From an uncultured Eubacteriales bacterium (GTDB lineage: Bacteria > Bacillota > Clostridia > Lachnospirales > Lachnospiraceae), in NCBI GenBank assembly GCA_902772745.1, contig CACYBV010000083.1:1-9008 (forward strand): a DNA stretch of 9,008 nucleotides, read 5' to 3'. The notes below the pieces were generated by a model that saw only the letters and a program-made list of their open reading frames with translations, did no database searches and was not told where the DNA came from. This document shows, piece by piece, positions 6,024 to 9,008 of the stretch (within the stretch, counting starts at the first letter, position 1; every line of letters starts with the position of its first letter). The translations under genes and the position numbers were made by a program.

Positions 6024-7253
6024 ATGTCCGAAGAAACCGCCAATATCCTGGATTTTACCGGAAACGCCTGGGAAATCCTCTATCGGACCGTCGACAGCGC
6101 CCGCTTTGAAACCGATGATTCCGAGCTGATTTACGAAGCGATCCAGAAACAGATCCAGTTTGTCCCTTTCGGTGAGTACCTGAAGCGCTATATTTATGAG
6201 AAGACGGGAATGACCGGGGACTATGCGAATGTTCCGCCGGAAGATTATCAGCAGACCATCATCGACAGCTTTCATGAAACCCATACGCCGGCGTCTTTTA
6301 CGCCGAAGACGACACGCCTGTCGGCGCTCGTGAAAAACTGGCTGACGCAGAGCACGGTCAGCCGCCAGGTCGTGTTCCTTCTGGGCTTCGGGCTTTCGAT
6401 GACGGTCGAAGAGGTCAATGATTTCCTGCGGAAGGGGATCCGCGAGCAGGGCATCAACGCCAAGGATCCGTTTGAAGTCATCTGCTGGTACTGTTATAAA
6501 AACGGATATTCTTATCCGAAATACGAGAGCCTGATGCGGATCTATACGGAAACCGATCCGGGAGCTTCCGATCTCGGAATGCTTTATGACGAATACACGA
6601 TCAGCCTGCGCCAGGCCGTGAGGAACCTGAACAGCGATGCGGCGCTGATCCGTTATGTGCTGAAACTGAAGACGCCCGACAACCGGTCGGCGGTCAGCAG
6701 GTCGGTATACGAATGCTTTACCGGGCTGTATCAGGAAACGAGGGAAACGGTTGCGGATTATTTCAATGCGATCGAGGACGAAAAAACCATCTCGCATTAC
6801 GGGATTTCCCGGTCCGGGCAGAAGCGTAAAGTCTATACTGCGGAAGACATCAGCGGGTATGATGTGGAAAAAGTGCTTTATTCCGCCGTTCCGAGAGACC
6901 GGCACGACAACCTGATCCCGGTCAGGCGTTCGCATCTGAACGAACAGTTCAACGGCTACCGAATCCATCGACAGCGGATCGCAGACATTCTCGAAGGCCG
7001 TACCGAGGCAAACCGCTACGACCTTCTGACCCTGTATTTCTTTGTGTTTTCGCAGCGGGAGCTGGACAGTTACCGCAACCGGCGCAGACGTTTCGAGGCA
7101 TTCATCGAAGGGGCCAATGAGCGGCTCCAGAAGTGCTGGCTTTCACAGATTTATGTAACCAATCCGTATGAGTGTTTTGTACTGATGTGTGTTCTCTCGG
7201 ATGATCCTCTCGGGACTTTTTCCGATGTGAACGAAATGGCTTATGAGGAATAA
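6024..7253 (+). CDS. Conserved-looking protein of unknown function in the kinase operon
   Basis: The product is a 409-residue, mostly helical soluble protein with no signal peptide or clear membrane segment. I do not assign a function. ATG 6024 is chosen because GGAGG (6011-6015) sits eight bases upstream; the frame is open back to 5946, but that extension has no ribosome site. A helix-turn-helix-like segment SRQVVFLLGFGLSMTVEEVNDFL spans about 113-135. DPFEVICWYCYKNGYSYPKYE (148-168) reads as a Cys/Tyr-rich helix. The C-terminal NPYECFVLMCVLSDDPLGTFSDVNEM (380-405) echoes the 115-135 segment. Basic clusters lie at 301-318 (RRSHLNEQFNGYRIHRQR) and 351-357. The 89-base gap after the kinase holds no convincing terminator, so it is probably co-transcribed with the PP2C and kinase genes. 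A phosphorylation target, DNA-binding effector or adaptor of the kinase would fit the context, but this is inference. Confidence 0.8.
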   Translation: MSEETANILDFTGNAWEILYRTVDSARFETDDSELIYEAIQKQIQFVPFGEYLKRYIYEKTGMTGDYANVPPEDYQQTIIDSFHETHTPASFTPKTTRLSALVKNWLTQSTVSRQVVFLLGFGLSMTVEEVNDFLRKGIREQGINAKDPFEVICWYCYKNGYSYPKYESLMRIYTETDPGASDLGMLYDEYTISLRQAVRNLNSDAALIRYVLKLKTPDNRSAVSRSVYECFTGLYQETRETVADYFNAIEDEKTISHYGISRSGQKRKVYTAEDISGYDVEKVLYSAVPRDRHDNLIPVRRSHLNEQFNGYRIHRQRIADILEGRTEANRYDLLTLYFFVFSQRELDSYRNRRRRFEAFIEGANERLQKCWLSQIYVTNPYECFVLMCVLSDDPLGTFSDVNEMAYEE

Positions 7254-7289
7254 AACGGCCGTTTGGTTTTAGAGAGAGAATATTTGCGG

Positions 7290-7317
7290 TTGAAAACGCG
7301 GAAAGATGTGGTATGAT
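7290..7317 (+). promoter_or_regulatory. Sigma-A-type promoter before the zinc-ribbon membrane protein
   Basis: TTGAAA (7290-7295) and TATGAT (7312-7317) are separated by 16 bases, each one mismatch from consensus, and lie in an A/T-richer stretch. Transcription would begin near 7323-7325, about 95 bases before ATG 7419. It is the best promoter-like pair in the window. A terminator-like hairpin starts only a few bases beyond the expected start site. Confidence 0.6.
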
Positions 7318-7330
7318 AAACTCTGTAAAT

Positions 7331-7368
7331 CCGTATCGCCTGATACCGAAGAAGCGGTACGGGTTTTT
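7331..7368 (+). terminator. Hairpin with T tract between the promoter and the zinc-ribbon gene (terminator or leader attenuator)
   Basis: The arms ccgtatcgc (7331-7339) and gcggtacgg (7354-7362) make a nine-pair stem with one G-U pair and a 14-base loop, followed by one more G and TTTTT (7364-7368). This is intrinsic-terminator form. It may end the upstream kinase operon, about 80 bases after the 7253 stop. Because it lies downstream of the predicted start site of the next gene, it may instead attenuate that gene. A second gcggta at 7376-7381 could pair with 7334-7339 in place of the terminator arm. Confidence 0.6.
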
Positions 7369-7418
7369 ATCGGACGCGGTATCGCTTCTTGAAAATCAAA
7401 CCACAGGAGGAACTGAAA

Positions 7419-8273
7419 ATGCCGGCTTTGATAGCGATTGTTGCAGGACTGGGCCTTGCCCTCGGAGGGACGGTTGTATTGTTTATTTTTGTGCTTCCGG
7501 ACAAAAAGAGAGACCGGCTGCCCGGATTCTTCAAGGTGCTTCATGACATCCTGAACATGAAATTTCTCATCATTGAGAAAACGATCAAATTTTTCTATGT
7601 CTTCTGTACACTCGCCTGTATCATGGTCGGCTTCTTAATGCTGATGAGCCGGGGAGATAGATACTTCGAGGATGATCTGTTCGATTTTGACAGCCTGGCG
7701 CCGCTTGGACTCATTGTTCTTTTTGTCGGACCGATTGTCTTCCGGCTGATTTATGAAGGCTTCATGCAGATCATCCTCCTTGTGAAAAATACGATGGAGA
7801 TCAACCAAAAGCTGAAAAAACCGGAAGACATAGAAAAGATTAAGACCGATTTTGAGTTCCCTTATTCCCTGAAGCGGGCTCCGCGCCGGGCGCGGAAGCA
7901 GAGATATCTTTATCACCCGCAGCCGGATCAGCTGAATTACGGCGGTCAGAAATACGACACTTCGAATCAGGATGGTTCGCAGTATGACATCTCGGATTCG
8001 GGCGTTTCGCAATATGACACTTCGAAACGGGGTACTTCGCAGTACAACCGTTCAGACTCAGATGCTTTGCACGCCGATACTTCAGAGCTGAAGGATCAGA
8101 AGTACGTCGCCCCGAACTTCGGCACACCGGATTACAGCCGGTCCGCCTCCCGCCCTGCTGCCGAGCCCGGTGAAACTACCGTGATGGGACCGAAAACCTG
8201 CAGAGTCTGCGGAAGCCCCCTGAAGGAAAACGACAAATTCTGCCTGAACTGCGGTACGCGCGTCGGCGGCTGA
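7419..8273 (+). CDS. Membrane protein with ten-residue Tyr repeats and a C-terminal zinc ribbon
   Basis: The product has 284 residues. ATG 7419 is preceded by GGAGG (7406-7410) at eight bases; an in-frame ATG at 7389 has no ribosome site. Hydrophobic segments lie at about 3-27, 55-76 and 94-122. A charged helix (124-145) and a very basic patch (KRAPRRARKQR, 152-162) follow. Residues 177-243 form a polar tandem repeat of ten-residue period, with units such as SQYDISDSGV and SQYDTSKRGT. The C-terminus has a four-cysteine zinc ribbon, CRVC (261-264) and CLNC (275-278), of the short zinc-ribbon type common on clostridial membrane proteins. The topology, and whether the ribbon is cytoplasmic, are not certain, although the basic patch favours a cytoplasmic tail. 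No catalytic domain is visible, so function is unknown. The gene appears monocistronic, with its own promoter and a strong terminator, and converges on rpsR. Confidence 0.82.
   Translation: MPALIAIVAGLGLALGGTVVLFIFVLPDKKRDRLPGFFKVLHDILNMKFLIIEKTIKFFYVFCTLACIMVGFLMLMSRGDRYFEDDLFDFDSLAPLGLIVLFVGPIVFRLIYEGFMQIILLVKNTMEINQKLKKPEDIEKIKTDFEFPYSLKRAPRRARKQRYLYHPQPDQLNYGGQKYDTSNQDGSQYDISDSGVSQYDTSKRGTSQYNRSDSDALHADTSELKDQKYVAPNFGTPDYSRSASRPAAEPGETTVMGPKTCRVCGSPLKENDKFCLNCGTRVGG
7947..8147 (+). repeat. 30-bp degenerate tandem repeat encoding Tyr/Ser/Asp decapeptides
   Basis: Six units of exactly 30 bases and a partial seventh encode QKYDTSNQDG, SQYDISDSGV, SQYDTSKRGT, SQYNRSDSDA, LHADTSELKD, QKYVAPNFGT and PDYSRSAS (residues 177-243). 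The first four are clear and the rest degenerate. Tyr is kept at the third position of six units, and Ser or Asp are frequent. The segment is likely disordered and lies between the membrane part and the zinc ribbon. Confidence 0.75.
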
Positions 8274-8283
8274 AAAGCCGCTG
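8264..8283 (+). other. GNRA-type hairpin overlapping the stop codon of the zinc-ribbon gene
   Basis: Positions 8264-8271 pair with 8276-8283 (eight pairs, one G-U) around a GAAA tetraloop, with the TGA stop inside the structure. It is compact and GC-rich and may stabilise the message end. No T tract follows, so it is not itself a terminator. Confidence 0.4.
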
Positions 8284-8316
8284 CGCGTCCGAAACAGGGC
8301 CTGACAGCGATAAACA

Positions 8317-8394
8317 GCCGGGCTGAAGAAAATGCCCTCCCCTGAAGAGACCTGGAAGCGTCTCAGAAGGGGAGGACATTTTCTTCAGCCCGGC
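8317..8394. terminator. Long bidirectional terminator between convergent genes
   Basis: Arms of 35 bases (8317-8351 and 8360-8394) are complementary except for one mismatch near 8335 and a short mismatched patch near 8344-8346. The loop is eight bases. A GC-rich core (cctcccct with aggggagg) is flanked on both sides by gaagaaaat and attttcttc, so transcripts from either direction end the core in a U-rich run. It lies between the plus-strand zinc-ribbon gene and minus-strand rpsR and would serve both. The outer 18 bases (8317-8334 with 8377-8394) are perfectly paired, making it longer than a usual terminator. Confidence 0.85.
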
Positions 8395-8412
8395 GTCCGG
8401 GCGCCGAATCCC

Positions 8413-8688
8413 TTATTCTACCGTGTAGGGCAGAAGAGCGATATGACGCGCGCGCTTGATGGCTGTCGTAAGGGCTCTCTGGTGCGTGGCGCAGGTGCCG
8501 GTCACGCGGCGGGGAAGGATCTTGCCCCGTTCAGAGATGTACTTTTTGAGTTTTGCAGCGTCCTTGTAATCGATTACGCCGGCGCCTTCCGCGGAACCGC
8601 AGAATACGCAGACTTTTTTCTTTCTGCGAATGGGGCGCTTCTTGAAGGGAGCGTCGCCCGATTTCGCATCAGCTCTATTGTATGCCAT
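8413..8688 (-). CDS. rpsR: 30S ribosomal protein S18
   Basis: The product is a 91-residue S18, a small-subunit protein that binds 16S rRNA at the platform next to S6. The basic N-terminal stretch RPIRRKKKVCVFC, the central IDYKDAAKLKKYISERGKILPRR, and the C-terminal GTCATHQRALTTAIKRARHIALLPY are highly typical. C27, C30, C66 and H69 are all present, so this is the zinc-binding (cysteine-rich) form. GGAGG (complement of 8695-8699) lies six bases before the start. It follows ssb by 17 bases, as in the common rpsF-ssb-rpsR operon; rpsF would lie beyond the right window edge. Confidence 0.97.
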   Translation of the reverse strand: MAYNRADAKSGDAPFKKRPIRRKKKVCVFCGSAEGAGVIDYKDAAKLKKYISERGKILPRRVTGTCATHQRALTTAIKRARHIALLPYTVE

Positions 8689-8705
8689 AGTGAACCTCCA
8701 ATTAA

Positions 8706-9008
8706 TTATTGGAACGGAAGCCCTTCGTCATCGACTCCGTCCGGAATGTTCATGAATCCGTCGCCTGCATCGGGCAGTGGCGCATGAATCGGCGCCGCGG
8801 ATTCGCTTTCACGGAAACTGCCGGCAAATCCCGAACCGCTGCCCGATCCGCTCTGGGAAGAGGCGTTCTTGGATTCGGCAAATTCCTGATCTTCGATGAT
8901 GACTTCGGTCGTATAGACCTTCTGGCCATCCCGGTTGGTGTAACTGCCCGTCTGGATACGGCCGGTTACAAGCATTTTCGTGCCCTGACGCAGGTACTTC
9001 TCCGCAAA
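8706..9008 (-). CDS. ssb: Single-stranded DNA-binding protein, C-terminal part (gene runs off the window)
   Basis: About 100 C-terminal residues are visible; the start lies beyond position 9008. An internal ATG at 8975 is not the start, since the frame continues upstream as FAEKYLRQGTK. The segment AEKYLRQGTKMLVTGRIQTG, followed by SYTNRDGQKVYTTEVIIEDQEFAES, is the final part of the SSB OB-fold. A Gly/Ser-rich disordered linker (SQSGSGSGSGFAGSF) follows, then an acidic tip ending DDEGLPFQ, a clostridial variant of the DDDIPF tail that recruits replication and repair proteins. SSB coats single-stranded DNA in replication, recombination and repair. It is co-transcribed with rpsR. Confidence 0.95.
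   Translation of the reverse strand, partial: FAEKYLRQGTKMLVTGRIQTGSYTNRDGQKVYTTEVIIEDQEFAESKNASSQSGSGSGSGFAGSFRESESAAPIHAPLPDAGDGFMNIPDGVDDEGLPFQ

Noticed and set aside
5964..6968. 334-codon open frame on the minus strand
   Set aside because: It is antisense to the 409-residue gene, which has a strong GGAGG and coherent protein sequence. The minus reading shows no family motifs.
7253..7264. Perfect 12-base palindrome aaacggccgttt right after the 409-residue gene
   Set aside because: It has no loop, so it cannot form a terminator hairpin of normal type, and 12-base palindromes occur by chance. An operator function has no other support.
8332..8787. 151-codon plus-strand open frame across rpsR and the terminator
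   Set aside because: It runs opposite to rpsR and ssb, which are certain, and starts within a terminator arm.

Overview
The window looks like chromosomal DNA of a moderately GC-rich Gram-positive bacterium, most likely a clostridial anaerobe of the Lachnospiraceae or a relative. This rests on the ssb-rpsR gene order, strong GGAGG ribosome-binding sites, an S18 of the CxxC/CxxH type, an SSB ending in an acidic LPFQ tail, a one-pass membrane Ser/Thr kinase paired with a PP2C phosphatase, and a zinc-ribbon membrane protein. The assignment is inferred from gene content and style, not from a database search.

Left part (1-1875, + strand): three genes joined by two ATGA stop/start overlaps. They are the 3' part of an unrecognised gene, a divergent Lgt-family (prolipoprotein diacylglyceryl transferase-like) membrane protein, and a small lipoprotein whose signal peptide is encoded across a run of eight G. 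A 12-bp A/T-flanked hairpin (1924-1958) closes this operon.

Middle part (2174-7253, + strand): a probable signalling operon. It holds a stand-alone PP2C Ser/Thr phosphatase, a 995-residue transmembrane Ser/Thr kinase, and a 409-residue protein of unknown function. The kinase has a cytoplasmic catalytic domain, a repetitive Pro/Gln/Ala linker, one membrane segment, a Thr/Glu-rich stalk, and three copies of an outside domain that resembles NPCBM/NEW2 carbohydrate-binding modules rather than PASTA repeats. The inferred scheme is that the kinase reads an extracellular (perhaps glycan) signal, the PP2C reverses its phosphorylation, and the third protein is a substrate or effector.

Right part (7254-9008): a good sigma-A-type promoter is followed at once by a terminator-like hairpin. 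Then comes a membrane protein with three hydrophobic segments, a Tyr-marked ten-residue tandem repeat and a C-terminal four-cysteine zinc ribbon. A long near-perfect inverted repeat (8317-8394) separates it from the convergent housekeeping genes rpsR and ssb on the minus strand; ssb runs off the window end. I saw no tRNA, rRNA, CRISPR array, insertion sequence or attachment site.
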